Assembly: GCF_000422985.1 (NCBI RefSeq)
Contig: NZ_AUHC01000002.1
Location: 328,191-392,190 of the forward strand
Origin: Erythrobacter cryptus DSM 12079
Lineage (GTDB): Bacteria; Pseudomonadota; Alphaproteobacteria; Sphingomonadales; Sphingomonadaceae
Direction of reading: 5' to 3'
Length of the DNA stretch: 64,000 bases
Of the stretch, positions 37,088 to 46,270 are shown piece by piece. Below the pieces are notes generated by a model. The model was not told where the DNA came from. It did not search any database and saw nothing but the letters and a program-made list of their open reading frames with translations. Made by a program: the position numbers and the translations under genes. Position 1 is the stretch's first letter. Each line of letters opens with the position of its first letter.

Positions 37088-37621
37088 ATGAGCCGGGCGC
37101 GTCGCTCGCTCGACTGGGGCTTTCCGCGCTGGCGCGGCTATGGCGCCGCGCGCGAGGCAGCGAAGGTGCGCATCTGTGATCGGCATGGCTGCGAAGAGCC
37201 GGGCGATTGCCCCGCGCCCAAGGCGCCCAACAGCCGCGAACGCTGGTATTTCTGTCAGAAGCACGCTGCCGAATACAACGCCCAGTGGGACTATTTCGCC
37301 GGGCTCGAGGCGGCCGAACGCGAGGCGCGCGCCCGGGCCGAGCGGCGCGAAAGCGCGGGCTACGCTGAAGCGGCGCATTATGGCTGGGCCGGCTCTGGCG
37401 ATGGCACGCGCTCGGCCGACGAGATGCGCGCGCTCGAAGCGCTCGGCCTTGCGCCCGATGCCGATTTCGAGGCGATCAAGAAGGCCTACCGCGCCCGCGC
37501 CAAGGACGTGCACCCCGATGTCAAGCCCGGCGATGCCGAGGCCGCGCGCCAGTTCCAGTTGATCCAGACAGCCTACGAAGTGCTGCGCGCCGCCGAGCAG
37601 CGGCGCACCTGGCGGGGGTAG
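37088..37621 (+). CDS. J-domain protein with N-terminal Cys/His module
   Basis: 177-residue co-chaperone-like protein. The C-terminal 60 residues are a J domain (ALEALGLAPDADFEAIKKAY, then the HPD motif in DVHPDVKPGD, and QLIQTAYEVLRAAEQ). The N-terminal part has CDRHGCEEPGDCPAPKAPNS and RWYFCQKHAAEYN, four Cys/His spaced like a metal-binding site. The domain order (J domain at the C-terminus) differs from DnaJ and resembles DjlA-like or specialised alphaproteobacterial J-proteins. It probably stimulates DnaK; its client is unknown. Confidence 0.85.
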   Translation: MSRARRSLDWGFPRWRGYGAAREAAKVRICDRHGCEEPGDCPAPKAPNSRERWYFCQKHAAEYNAQWDYFAGLEAAEREARARAERRESAGYAEAAHYGWAGSGDGTRSADEMRALEALGLAPDADFEAIKKAYRARAKDVHPDVKPGDAEAARQFQLIQTAYEVLRAAEQRRTWRG

Positions 37622-37628
37622 GGCGCGG

Positions 37629-39087
37629 CTAGAGCGCCTCCTTGAAGATACGCCCACCTTTCATGATCAGCCGCAGGTTGGTCGCCGGATCGCCGATCGC
37701 ATCGAGGCTCGCGGCAAGATCGCCGTGCCACACTGGCAGGTCGGCGTGGGCGCCCGGTGCAATCACCACAAGCGCGCCCGGATAGGGCGTGCGATCGCCC
37801 GACATCGCCAGCAGCTCGCCCGCTGCCCCCGTCGCCATGCGCAGCGCCTCGAGCGGGGCCATGAAGCCGGTGAGCTTGGCCAATTGCCGGCCCTGCTTGG
37901 CCGAACCGCCGGGGTTCATCAGGATGTTGGTGCCGAAGGCCATCTTCCCCCCTCCGCCCGGCCCTTCTCGAAGGCCTGCACGGTGCCGCGGGCGACCTGT
38001 TCACCCTTGGCCTCCTGGATCGGATCGGAGCGCGGGTTGGAATCCTCATCGGCAAGGAAGGGCTGGATCGACCACCAAGCGCCTTCGGCCTTCATCATGC
38101 GGATGCTGGCAAGGTCGGCCAGCTGGCCGTGCTCGATCGAGCGCACCCCGGCGCGCAGTGCCCGCTGGATGCCTTCGGGGGTATAGACATGGCTGCACAC
38201 ATAGGTGCCCCAGTCGGCCGCGGCGCGCATTTTCTCCAATAGGAATTGCGCGGTGTCGAGCGGGTCATAGAGCGAAGTCACGCCGCCACCGGCCATGATC
38301 TTGATCTGCGAAGTCCCTTCATCAGCTGCCCGTGGGTGCGGCGCAGCACTTCGGCCTCGCCATCGGCGATCGCTGCAACCCCGGCGCGCCCGGTATAGTC
38401 GGCCGGATCGCTCGCCATGCGCGGCAGGGCGTTGAGCATGCGGAAATCGCCATGGCCCGATGTCTGCGAGAGCATCGCTCCGCTGGGAAAGATGCGCAGG
38501 CCGGCCAGCACGCCGCGATCGATCGCCAGCTTGAGCCCGAACACCGGCCCGCCGGTGTCGCGCACGGTGGTGAAGCCGCGCATCAGGCTGGCGCCTGCTT
38601 CCTGCCCGGCGACGAGGTGGATGAAGGCGATATCCTGAGTCAGCGCGGCCAGCTGGGTGACGCTGACGAGGGTCGCGTGCCAGTGGCAATCGATCAGCCC
38701 CGGCGTCACCGTGCGTCCGCCGCAATCGATCCGGGTCGCATCCTGCGGCCCCTGCCCGGCGCCGACGATGGCGCTGACCTTGCCGCCTTCAACCACGATC
38801 TCGCGGCCGGTGTGGAGCTTGAGCGTGGTGCCGTCGAAGAAGCTGCAATTGGTGAGCACCGTTGGGCACCCCGGTGTCTGGGCGCGGGCGAATTGCGGGG
38901 CGAGGCCGAAGCCGGCGAACATCCCCAGCACCGCGGCTGTCCCGCCCAGGGCCTCGCGCCGTGAGAGGTCGGCCTCGATCCGGGCAAAGGCGGCCTGCGT
39001 TTCGCGCGCACCGCACAGGCAAGGGTTGATCGAGGCGGCATCGGGCGTCCCGATTGCGCTGTCATGCCCGCAACAATGCATCCCCAT
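37629..39087 (-). pseudogene. Exported (Tat) amidohydrolase, broken by two frameshifts
   Basis: Three reading frames together give one amidohydrolase. The N-terminal part (39087 down to about 38317) has a Cys-rich start, a twin-Arg signal (LSRREALGGTAAVLGMFAGF) and DCHWHATL. The middle (about 38315 to 37953) has QIKIMAGGGVTSLYDPLDT and SIEHGQLADL. The C-terminal part (about 37947 to 37629) has MAFGTNILMNPGG and NLRLIMKGGRIFKE. The frame changes twice by a missing base: once at the CCC run 38315-38317 and once at the six-C run 37947-37952. No premature stop occurs elsewhere, so this is either a recent pseudogene or homopolymer sequencing error. If intact it would be a periplasmic metal-dependent hydrolase. 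Confidence 0.75.
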
Positions 39088-39171
39088 CGCGATTTCCCGC
39101 GTCCCTGCTGCCGCCGGCGCACTATTCCGCGAGAAGATGGCGAGAATGTGCTGGACGGGAGTGATGGGCCC

Positions 39172-40005
39172 CTATTCCGTAGGCCCAGCCAGGCCCTTGC
39201 CGCGCGCGTCGATTTCCGGTGCGGGATTGTCGTTCCACCAGGGCACATCGCTCCACGGGCGCACGTCCACCTCGTGGCTCCAGCAATTGCGCGGCTGGTG
39301 GGCAAGGTGCCAATAGGTTTCGGCCAGCGCCTTGGGGTCGATCAGGCCATCGGCCCCCTTGCCGGCCTTGAAGGCCTGGTAGCGATCGCCCATCAGCTTG
39401 CCGAGCGTGTCGGGAGCATCGACCGGTCCGTCAACCACCACGTGGACGACATGCACGCCCTGGGGGGCGAATTCGGCATTGAGGGTCTGGCACAGCATCC
39501 GCCGCCCGCCCATCGCCGCGGCGTGGCTGTGCTGGCCGGCATTGCCGCGCATCGCCGCGGTCGCCGATGTGACCAGCAGGGCGCCATGTGCGCCGGTCTG
39601 CGCCCGCGCGGCCATGCGCGGCAGCAGCGCGTGGGCGAGGCGGAACAGCCCGAAGGTTGCGAGGCGCCAGCCCAGTTCGAACAGGCGGTGCGGGGTATCG
39701 GCGAGCGCGCGGTTGCCGATCTGCGCCCCGAGGTTGTAGAGCGCCGCCTGGATCGGGCCATACTCGGCCTCGGTGCGCGCCACCAGATCCTCGATCGCGC
39801 CATCCTCGGCGGCGTTGAGGAGCGTGCCGCTGGCGCTGCCGCCCGCCTGCCTGATCTCCCCCACCATCCGCTCGAGGCCCGCGGCATCCGAACGCCGGGC
39901 GAGTACCGCATGATAGCCGCCCGCGGCAAAGCGCCGCGCGGCATTCCCGCCGATGCCCGCGCCCGCGCCGATCACCAGAAACACCGGCCTTGCCCCATTG
40001 CCCAT
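39172..40005 (-). CDS. Short-chain dehydrogenase (atypical)
   Basis: 277-residue SDR-like protein from ATG 40003-40005 (GGGGAGAG upstream); the in-frame extension up to 40491 lies over the permease gene and is rejected. The cofactor loop is VIGAGAGIGGNAARRF. The catalytic YxxxK appears altered: where Ser and YxxxK are expected the sequence reads LLVTSATAAMRGNAGQ and SHAAAMGGRRML, so activity may be lost or unusual. It is 26 bp downstream of the permease gene on the same strand. Confidence 0.75.
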   Translation of the reverse strand: MGNGARPVFLVIGAGAGIGGNAARRFAAGGYHAVLARRSDAAGLERMVGEIRQAGGSASGTLLNAAEDGAIEDLVARTEAEYGPIQAALYNLGAQIGNRALADTPHRLFELGWRLATFGLFRLAHALLPRMAARAQTGAHGALLVTSATAAMRGNAGQHSHAAAMGGRRMLCQTLNAEFAPQGVHVVHVVVDGPVDAPDTLGKLMGDRYQAFKAGKGADGLIDPKALAETYWHLAHQPRNCWSHEVDVRPWSDVPWWNDNPAPEIDARGKGLAGPTE

Positions 40006-40031
40006 CGCTGCTCTCCCCGGCTCGGGCGCGC

Positions 40032-41471
40032 TCACACCAGCGCCGCCACGCCCCATACCACGCCCACCAGCAGGAACACCCCTGCCACATCCATGAGCAG
40101 CCCGGCGGCGACCATGCGCTCGATGCGGATGCGCCCCGTGGCCCAGGCGATGGCGTTGGGGCCGGTGCCGGCAGGCAGGACAAAGCCCCAGCTTGCCGCC
40201 AGCGCAGCCGGCAGGGCCAGCAGCACCGGATCGGCCCCCAGCGCCACCACCAGTGCAGCGACCACCGGGATGATCCCCGAGGCGGTGGCAACATTGCTGG
40301 CAAATTCGGTGACGAGGATCACCATCGCCACCACCGCCAGGGCCACCAGCAGCAGCGGCCAGGCCGCGAGCGGGAGCAGCGCCTGCCCGATCCATTCGGC
40401 CAGGCCCGAAGCCTGCATCCCCGCAGCCAGCGCGAGCCCGCCGCCGAACATGAAGATCACGCTCCACGGCGCGCGCTCGGCCTCGCGCCACACCAGGAGC
40501 GCGCGCCCGGTGCCGTCGGGCAGCAGGAACAGCGCCAGCGCCGCGATCACCGCGATGGTGCCATCACTCCAGGCGCCGGGAGGCAGCAGCGGGGCGATGA
40601 GCGGCTGGGTCACCCAGGCGGCAAAGGTGAGCGCCACCAGCGGCACCATCCGCCGCTCGGCTTGGCTCCAGGCGGCGTGGCTGGCGATCGCGCGGCGCGC
40701 GCCTTCAAAATCGAAGGGCTGGGCCGAGACCTGCTGCACCCGGGCGATGATCGCAGCCGCCAGCGGCACCGCAACCACCACCAGCGGCAGGCCATAGAGC
40801 GACCATTCGAGAAAGCTGATCCTGACCCCGGCGATGCGATCGAGCAGCCCTACGGCAATCGCATTGGTGGGCGAGCCGACGATGGTGGCAAGCCCGCCGA
40901 TATTGGCGGCAAAGGCAATCCCCATCGGCAGGGCGCCGTGGATCGCCTCCTGCGGTGGCGGGGCATCTTCCGCGGGTGCGGCGCTGGCGCTGGCGCTGGT
41001 GCCGCCTTCGAGCACCGCGAGGGCCATCGGCATCATGATGAGCGCGGTCGAGGTGTTGGAAATCATCATCGACAGGATCGCCGCGGCGATCATGAAGGCT
41101 GCGAGCAGCCGCCCCGGCCCGCCGCGGCTGCCCACCAGCTGCAGGATCGCCAGGCTCAGCCTCCGGTGCAGCCCGGTGCGCTCGATCGCCAGCGCGAGGA
41201 AGGCCCCGCCGAGCAGCAGGAACAGGATCGGCGAAAAATAGGTGGCCGCGGTCTCCTCGGCGCTCGATACCCCGGCAAGCGGCAGCACCACGAAGGGCAG
41301 GAGCGCGGTGACGGTGAGTGGCACCGCCTCGGTCATCCACCAGGCCGCCATCCACAACACCAGGCCCGCCACCGCCCAGGCGCCAGTGGGCATCCCGGCG
41401 GGCGCGGGCAGCACGAGGGTGAGCGCAAGACCGAGCGGGCCGAGGACAAGGCCGAGCCTGCGCGCTGTCAT
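40032..41471 (-). CDS. SLC13/DASS-type anion permease
   Basis: 479-residue inner-membrane transporter from ATG 41469-41471 (GGAAGGGC upstream). About twelve hydrophobic segments include the helix-hairpin motifs MMISNTSTALIMMPMALAVLE and IGGLATIVGSPTNAIAVG, and the mirrored TEFASNVATASGIIPVVAAL and PAGTGPNAIAWATGRI. These SNT-like motifs bind sodium and dicarboxylate in the DASS family. Substrates are likely di- or tricarboxylates or sulfate; which one is unknown. Confidence 0.9.
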   Translation of the reverse strand: MTARRLGLVLGPLGLALTLVLPAPAGMPTGAWAVAGLVLWMAAWWMTEAVPLTVTALLPFVVLPLAGVSSAEETAATYFSPILFLLLGGAFLALAIERTGLHRRLSLAILQLVGSRGGPGRLLAAFMIAAAILSMMISNTSTALIMMPMALAVLEGGTSASASAAPAEDAPPPQEAIHGALPMGIAFAANIGGLATIVGSPTNAIAVGLLDRIAGVRISFLEWSLYGLPLVVVAVPLAAAIIARVQQVSAQPFDFEGARRAIASHAAWSQAERRMVPLVALTFAAWVTQPLIAPLLPPGAWSDGTIAVIAALALFLLPDGTGRALLVWREAERAPWSVIFMFGGGLALAAGMQASGLAEWIGQALLPLAAWPLLLVALAVVAMVILVTEFASNVATASGIIPVVAALVVALGADPVLLALPAALAASWGFVLPAGTGPNAIAWATGRIRIERMVAAGLLMDVAGVFLLVGVVWGVAALV

Positions 41472-41536
41472 GCCATGATGCCCTTCCTCACTCCGCCGCC
41501 CCACCCCATGCAAGGGGCGGGCCTATCAGCGCCGCA

Positions 41537-41586
41537 GGGGTGGGGGCAAGGGGGTGTGCGAGGGGTGTGGGGGGTGCGGCGGGGGG
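41537..41586 (+). other. G-run tract with quadruplex potential
   Basis: The 214-bp gap between infC (end) and the permease gene (start) has no gene. On the plus strand it contains six G-runs of four to six bases within 50 bp (41537-40, 41542-46, 41550-54, 41562-65, 41569-74, 41581-86), separated by short loops. That meets the usual pattern for a DNA G-quadruplex. The runs lie on the template strand of both flanking minus-strand genes. Confidence 0.5.
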
Positions 41587-41685
41587 CGTGGCGGATCGTA
41601 GGTCGTGCCGAGGCCGCGAAGGGCGCGCGCGAGGCCCCATGAGCCCGCCGCGCGCCCCGCGCCGGTGGCATGCCCGCGCCGGCGC

Positions 41686-42228
41686 CTATTTGGGGGCCAG
41701 CACCATCAGCATCTGGCGGCCTTCGAGCCGGGGGAAGGCCTCGACCTTGGCGATCTCGGCGACATCGTCCTGCACCCGCTTCAAGAGGTCCATGCCAAGG
41801 TGCTGGTGCGCCATCTCGCGCCCGCGAAAGCGCAGGGTGATCTTCACCTTGTCACCATGTTCGATGAACTTGGCGACGTTGCGCATTTTCACCTCATAAT
41901 CATGGGTGTCGATGTTGGGGCGCATCTTCACTTCCTTGATGTCCTGCGTCTTCTGGGTCTTGCGCGCCAGATTGGCCTTCTTCTGGGCCTCGTAGCGATA
42001 TTTGCCGACATCGAGGAACTTGCACACCGGCGGATCCGCGTTGGGGGACACCTCGACGAGATTCAAGCCCTTTTCCTGGGCCTGCTCGATCGCTTCGCGG
42101 GTGTACATGATACCGAGGTTCTCGCCTTCGTCATCGATGACGCGGACCTTGGGAACCTGGATGAAATGGTCATAGCGCGGGCCGCTTTTGACGGGCGGGG
42201 CCAGCGAGCGCCGGGGTGGACGTGATAT
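41686..42228 (-). CDS. infC: Translation initiation factor IF-3 with ATA start codon
   Basis: 180-residue IF-3. No ATG, GTG or TTG fits the known N-terminus: reading upstream of Met41 gives [20 protein letters not shown], the conserved IF3-N start, and the first plausible codon is ATA at 42226-42228, preceded by AGGAG with 8-nt spacing. A non-canonical start fits IF-3 autoregulation (it discriminates against such codons). Both domains are present: [20 protein letters not shown] and the C-domain [19 protein letters not shown]. The usual partners rpmI-rplT are not downstream; a permease gene follows. Confidence 0.93.
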   Translation of the reverse strand: MSRPPRRSLAPPVKSGPRYDHFIQVPKVRVIDDEGENLGIMYTREAIEQAQEKGLNLVEVSPNADPPVCKFLDVGKYRYEAQKKANLARKTQKTQDIKEVKMRPNIDTHDYEVKMRNVAKFIEHGDKVKITLRFRGREMAHQHLGMDLLKRVQDDVAEIAKVEAFPRLEGRQMLMVLAPK

Positions 42229-42302
42229 GGGGTGTTCTCCTGTTGTGGCTGATGCCTGCCGCGCTCCTTAGTGCGAAAGCGGCCCGAGCGCCAGATGGCT
42301 TG

Positions 42303-43010
42303 TCACGCCGCCGCCTGCCACAGCGCAAAGCGGGCGATCCGGCCTCCGGCGCTCATCAGCGCCTCGATCCGCGCGGCCGGTTGCAGCGCGCCGAGGATTT
42401 CGGGTGCGCCCGCATCCATTCCGCCGGTGAGCGTGCCGAAGGCGGGCAGGATCATGCGCTCGGCGCCGCCAGCACCGCGCCCAAGGACAGCACAGGGCCG
42501 GGCGATGTGACGGTTGCGCACATTCACCCGCAGCTTGGGGTGATAATGGCCCGAAAGCTCGGGCGCGCTCTCCCCGCGCCGGGCCTCGTGGCGCAAGGTC
42601 ACGCCGCTCAGCTCCAGTTCCGGCAGGATCGTGCCGCCAAAGCCGCGTGGCAGGGCCTCGTCATGGTTGCCGGTGATCCACACCCAATCGAGCGCGCGGG
42701 TGAGCGCCTCGAGCATCCCGGTGCAATGGGCATCGAGCCTGAGCGCGCCGGCATCATCGTGGAAATTGTCGCCAAGGCAGATCACCCGCCGCGCGCCCGT
42801 GTGCCGCACCGCGTCGGCCAGCCGCTCGAGCGTGTCGCGGCTGTCATAGGGCGGAAGCATCTGGCCGCGCGCGGCAAACCAGCTTGCCTTTTCAAGGTGG
42901 AGATCGGCCACCACCAGCGCGCGCTCTGCCGGCCAGTAGAGCGCGCGCCCCTGCCCGAGCGCAAGTTCGTGGCCGGCAAAAGGGAAGGGGGCGAACAGAG
43001 CGCGAACCAT
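42303..43010 (-). CDS. pdeM: Ligase-associated DNA damage response phosphoesterase PdeM
   Basis: 235-residue metallophosphoesterase. Metal-site motifs are VVADLHLEK, CLGDNFHDD, WITGNHDEAL and ELSGHYHPKL, in the family order. The overall sequence (start LFAPFPFAGHELALGQGRAL) matches PdeM, which usually lies in an operon with a DNA ligase and helicase; those partners are not adjacent here. ATG 43008-43010 is divergent from hemF. DNA-repair role is inferred from the family. Confidence 0.88.
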   Translation of the reverse strand: MVRALFAPFPFAGHELALGQGRALYWPAERALVVADLHLEKASWFAARGQMLPPYDSRDTLERLADAVRHTGARRVICLGDNFHDDAGALRLDAHCTGMLEALTRALDWVWITGNHDEALPRGFGGTILPELELSGVTLRHEARRGESAPELSGHYHPKLRVNVRNRHIARPCAVLGRGAGGAERMILPAFGTLTGGMDAGAPEILGALQPAARIEALMSAGGRIARFALWQAAA

Positions 43011-43124
43011 GCCCCGTCTGTGCCGCCAAAACCGGCGCTTGGCAACAGTCGGCCCATGGCCTTTCGTGCTTGTGCGCAAAGCCGCGCTTTGCCTATGGTG
43101 GGCGCGGATGACGGACGGGGCTGT

Positions 43125-43982
43125 ATGACCGATTGGACACCATTTACCGAGCGGGCGCGCGCCTGGTTTGAATCGCTGCGCGACCAGATCTGTGCTGCCT
43201 TCGAGGCGATCGAGCGCGAGGCGGGCTCTGATGCCCGCTTCACCTACACCCCCTGGCAGCGCCACGAGGAAGGCAATCCCGATCCCGGTGGCGGGGTGCA
43301 GGGCTTGATGAAGGGCAAGGTGTTCGAGAAGGTCGGGGTCAATGTCTCGACCGTGCGCGGCAGCTTTGCCCGCGAATTTGCCGCCTCGATCAACGGCGCC
43401 AGCCCCGAACAGCCCGGCTTTGCCGCCACCGGCATCAGCCTGGTGGCGCACATGGCCAATCCGCATGTGCCCGCGGTGCACATGAACACGCGCTTCCTCA
43501 CCACCACCAAGGCCTGGTTTGGCGGCGGGGCCGATCTCAACCCGCCGATCCCTTATGAGGAGGACACCCAGGAGTTCCACGCCGCCATGCGCGCCGCCTG
43601 CGCGCGCCACAATCCCACCTATTACGAGCGCTACAGCAAGTGGGCGGAGGACTATTTCTACATCCCCCACCGCCAGGTGCACCGCGGGGTGGGAGGCATC
43701 TTCTATGATCACCTCGAATGCGACGATGAAGCCGCCTTCGAGCGCCATTTCCTCTTCACCCAGGATGTCGGCAAGGCGTTCCTCGATGTCTTCCCGCGGC
43801 TGGTGCGCAAGCGCATGAACAGCCCCTTCACCCCCGAGGACGAGGCGCGCCAGCTTGAATACCGGGGCCGCTATGCCGAGTTCAACCTCGTCTATGACCG
43901 CGGCACGATCTTCGGGCTCAAGACCGGCGGCAATATCGATGCCATCCTGATGAGCCTGCCGCCGCGGGCGACGTGGTCATGA
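43125..43982 (+). CDS. hemF: Aerobic coproporphyrinogen-III oxidase
   Basis: 285-residue oxygen-dependent HemF, which converts coproporphyrinogen III to protoporphyrinogen IX in heme synthesis (cytosol). Signatures include GVNVSTVRGSFAREF, GISLVAHMANPHVPAVHMN, WFGGGADLNPPIPY, YFYIPHRQVHRGVGGIFYD and RRGRYAEFNLVYDRGT-like sequence near the end. The active-site region is intact. ATG at 43125 lies 17 bp after an out-of-frame ATG. Confidence 0.96.
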   Translation: MTDWTPFTERARAWFESLRDQICAAFEAIEREAGSDARFTYTPWQRHEEGNPDPGGGVQGLMKGKVFEKVGVNVSTVRGSFAREFAASINGASPEQPGFAATGISLVAHMANPHVPAVHMNTRFLTTTKAWFGGGADLNPPIPYEEDTQEFHAAMRAACARHNPTYYERYSKWAEDYFYIPHRQVHRGVGGIFYDHLECDDEAAFERHFLFTQDVGKAFLDVFPRLVRKRMNSPFTPEDEARQLEYRGRYAEFNLVYDRGTIFGLKTGGNIDAILMSLPPRATWS

Positions 43983-44087
43983 GACGCAACAAGGTTACAG
44001 CGACAGAGCAACGCCGGTAAGCCGCAGCAGCGCTGCGGCGTTCTTCGCACTTGCCGCAAGGTCTTGCCCCGCACATATTCGCCTGCG

Positions 44088-46178
44088 ATGCTGCGCCAGT
44101 ACGAACTCGTCGAGAAGGTCCTCGATTACGACCCCAACGCCGACGAGGCGATGCTCAACCGTGCCTATGTCTACACCGTGCAGAAGCACGGCAGCCAGAA
44201 GCGCGCCAGCGGTGATCCCTATTTCAGCCACCCGATCGAAGTCGCCGGGTTGATGACCGATCTCAAGCTCGATCAGGCCACCATCATCACCGCGCTGCTG
44301 CACGACACGGTTGAGGACACGCTTGCCACGATCGAGGATATCGAGGCCCATTTCGGCCCCGAGGTCGCCCGCCTGGTCGATGGCGTGACCAAGCTCTCCA
44401 AGATCGAGACCATGGCCGAGACCGAGCGCGCGGCGGAAAACCTGCGCAAGTTCCTGCTGGCGATGTCGGAAGATATCCGCGTGCTGCTGGTCAAGCTTGC
44501 TGATCGCCTCCACAACATGCGCACCCTGCACTTCATCAAGTCGCCCGAGAAGCGCCAGCGCATCGCCCGCGAGACGATGGATATCTACGCCCCGCTGGCC
44601 GAGCGGGTGGGGATGTATGAATACATGCGCGAGATGCAGGCGCTGGCCTTTCGCGAGCTTGAGCCTGAGGCCTATGCCACCATCACCGGCCGGCTCGAGC
44701 AATTGCGCTCGCAGGATGGCGGGCAGGTCGATGCGATTGCGCTCAAGATCAAGCAGCGCCTTGCCGAGGCCGGGCTCAAGGTCGAGGTCTCGGGCCGCGA
44801 GAAGCACCCCTATTCGATCTGGCGCAAGATGGCCGAACGCCATGTCAGCTTCGAGCAGGTGACCGACATCATGGCCTTCCGGGTGATCACCGAGACCGAG
44901 GAGGATTGCTACCGTGCGCTCGGCATCCTGCACACCACCTGGCAATTCCTGCCGGGCAAGTTCAAGGACTATATCTCGACGCCGAAATCGAACGGCTACC
45001 GCTCATTGCACACCGCGCTGATGTATGAAAACTCGATGCGCGTCGAAGTGCAGATCCGCACCCGCGAAATGCACCGCATCAACGAGTTCGGCCTTGCCGC
45101 GCACTGGGCCTACAAGCAGGGTGACAGGCCCGATGGCCAGGTCGGCTGGCTGCGCGACCTCATCGAGATCGTCGATGCCAGCCACGATGCCGAGGAACTG
45201 CTCGAGCACACCCGCATGGCGATCTACCAGGATCGCATCTTCGCCTTCACCCCTAAGGGCGCGCTGTTCCAGCTGCCCAAGGGGGCGACCGCAGTGGACT
45301 TTGCCTTTGCGGTGCACACCAATCTCGGCCTCCAGACCGCAGGGGTGAAGATCAACGGGCGCCACGTGCCGCTGCGCACCCCGTTGGCCAATGGCGATGT
45401 GGTCGAGATCATCAAGAACCCCCACGCCAGCCCGCAATTGTCGTGGCTGGGCTTTGTCGTCACCGGCAAGGCGCGCGCGGCGATCCGCCGGGCGGTGCGG
45501 ATGAAGGAGCGCGCCGAGGTCGCCGCGATCGGGGCCAAGCTGTTCGACGAAATCGCCGCGCGCGTGCCCGCGCGCATCGGCAAGAAGGCGATCCGCGCGG
45601 CGCTCGGGCGGCTCGGGATGGAGGAGCCCGATGATCTCATGTATGCGATCGGCGCGGCCAAGATCACCGACCGCGAGGTGATGGAGGCGCTGGTGCCGGG
45701 CTGCACCGCCGGGGCCGAGGCCGAAGCGGACTGGACGAGGCGCGAGCGCGCGATCTCGATCCGCGGGCTGACCCCCGGGGTGGCCTTCGAACTTGCCCCC
45801 TGCTGCCACCCGGTGCCGGGCGACCGCATCGTCGGCATCCGCCGCAAGGGCGAGCCGGTGCTGGTGCACGCGATCAATTGCCTTGAACTGGCAAGCGGGG
45901 TGGACAGCGACTGGATCGATCTTGCCTGGGGCAACCGCTCGGTGGGCGCGGTGGGGCAATTGTCGGTGACGATCTATGATCGCCTCGGCACCCTTGCCGA
46001 GATGGCGGGCATCTTCGCCCAGAACAAGGCCAACATCATCACCTTGACGCAGGCCCAGATCGAACATCCTTTCGTCACCTACGACATCGAGGTCGAGGTC
46101 GAGGATGCAGCCCACCTCAACCGCATCATCTCGGCCCTGCGGGCGAGCGACGCGGTGGCCCAGGCCGAGCGGCAGTAG
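44088..46178 (+). CDS. rsh: RSH-type (p)ppGpp synthetase/hydrolase
   Basis: 696-residue bifunctional stringent-response enzyme. The HD hydrolase half has HPIEVAGLMTDLKLDQATII and ALLHDTVEDTLATIEDIE; the synthetase has DIMAFRVITETEEDCYRALG and PKSNGYRSLHTALMYENSMR; then TGS (FAFTPKGALFQLPKGATAVD), a zinc-finger domain (APCCHPVPGDRIVGIRRKGE) and an ACT domain at the end. The start at ATG 44088 (MLRQYELVEKV) matches the family; a TTG 24 nt earlier, with AAGG upstream, is an alternative. It is the sole RSH gene seen and sits after hemF. Confidence 0.96.
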   Translation: MLRQYELVEKVLDYDPNADEAMLNRAYVYTVQKHGSQKRASGDPYFSHPIEVAGLMTDLKLDQATIITALLHDTVEDTLATIEDIEAHFGPEVARLVDGVTKLSKIETMAETERAAENLRKFLLAMSEDIRVLLVKLADRLHNMRTLHFIKSPEKRQRIARETMDIYAPLAERVGMYEYMREMQALAFRELEPEAYATITGRLEQLRSQDGGQVDAIALKIKQRLAEAGLKVEVSGREKHPYSIWRKMAERHVSFEQVTDIMAFRVITETEEDCYRALGILHTTWQFLPGKFKDYISTPKSNGYRSLHTALMYENSMRVEVQIRTREMHRINEFGLAAHWAYKQGDRPDGQVGWLRDLIEIVDASHDAEELLEHTRMAIYQDRIFAFTPKGALFQLPKGATAVDFAFAVHTNLGLQTAGVKINGRHVPLRTPLANGDVVEIIKNPHASPQLSWLGFVVTGKARAAIRRAVRMKERAEVAAIGAKLFDEIAARVPARIGKKAIRAALGRLGMEEPDDLMYAIGAAKITDREVMEALVPGCTAGAEAEADWTRRERAISIRGLTPGVAFELAPCCHPVPGDRIVGIRRKGEPVLVHAINCLELASGVDSDWIDLAWGNRSVGAVGQLSVTIYDRLGTLAEMAGIFAQNKANIITLTQAQIEHPFVTYDIEVEVEDAAHLNRIISALRASDAVAQAERQ

Positions 46179-46270
46179 GCGTCTGCCCTCTCGCCTGTGG
46201 AACGGGCAGGGGTGGTTTTGGCCTGGTCACGCCATATTCGCCACCAAAGTTACATGGCTGCGCCGCGGGT

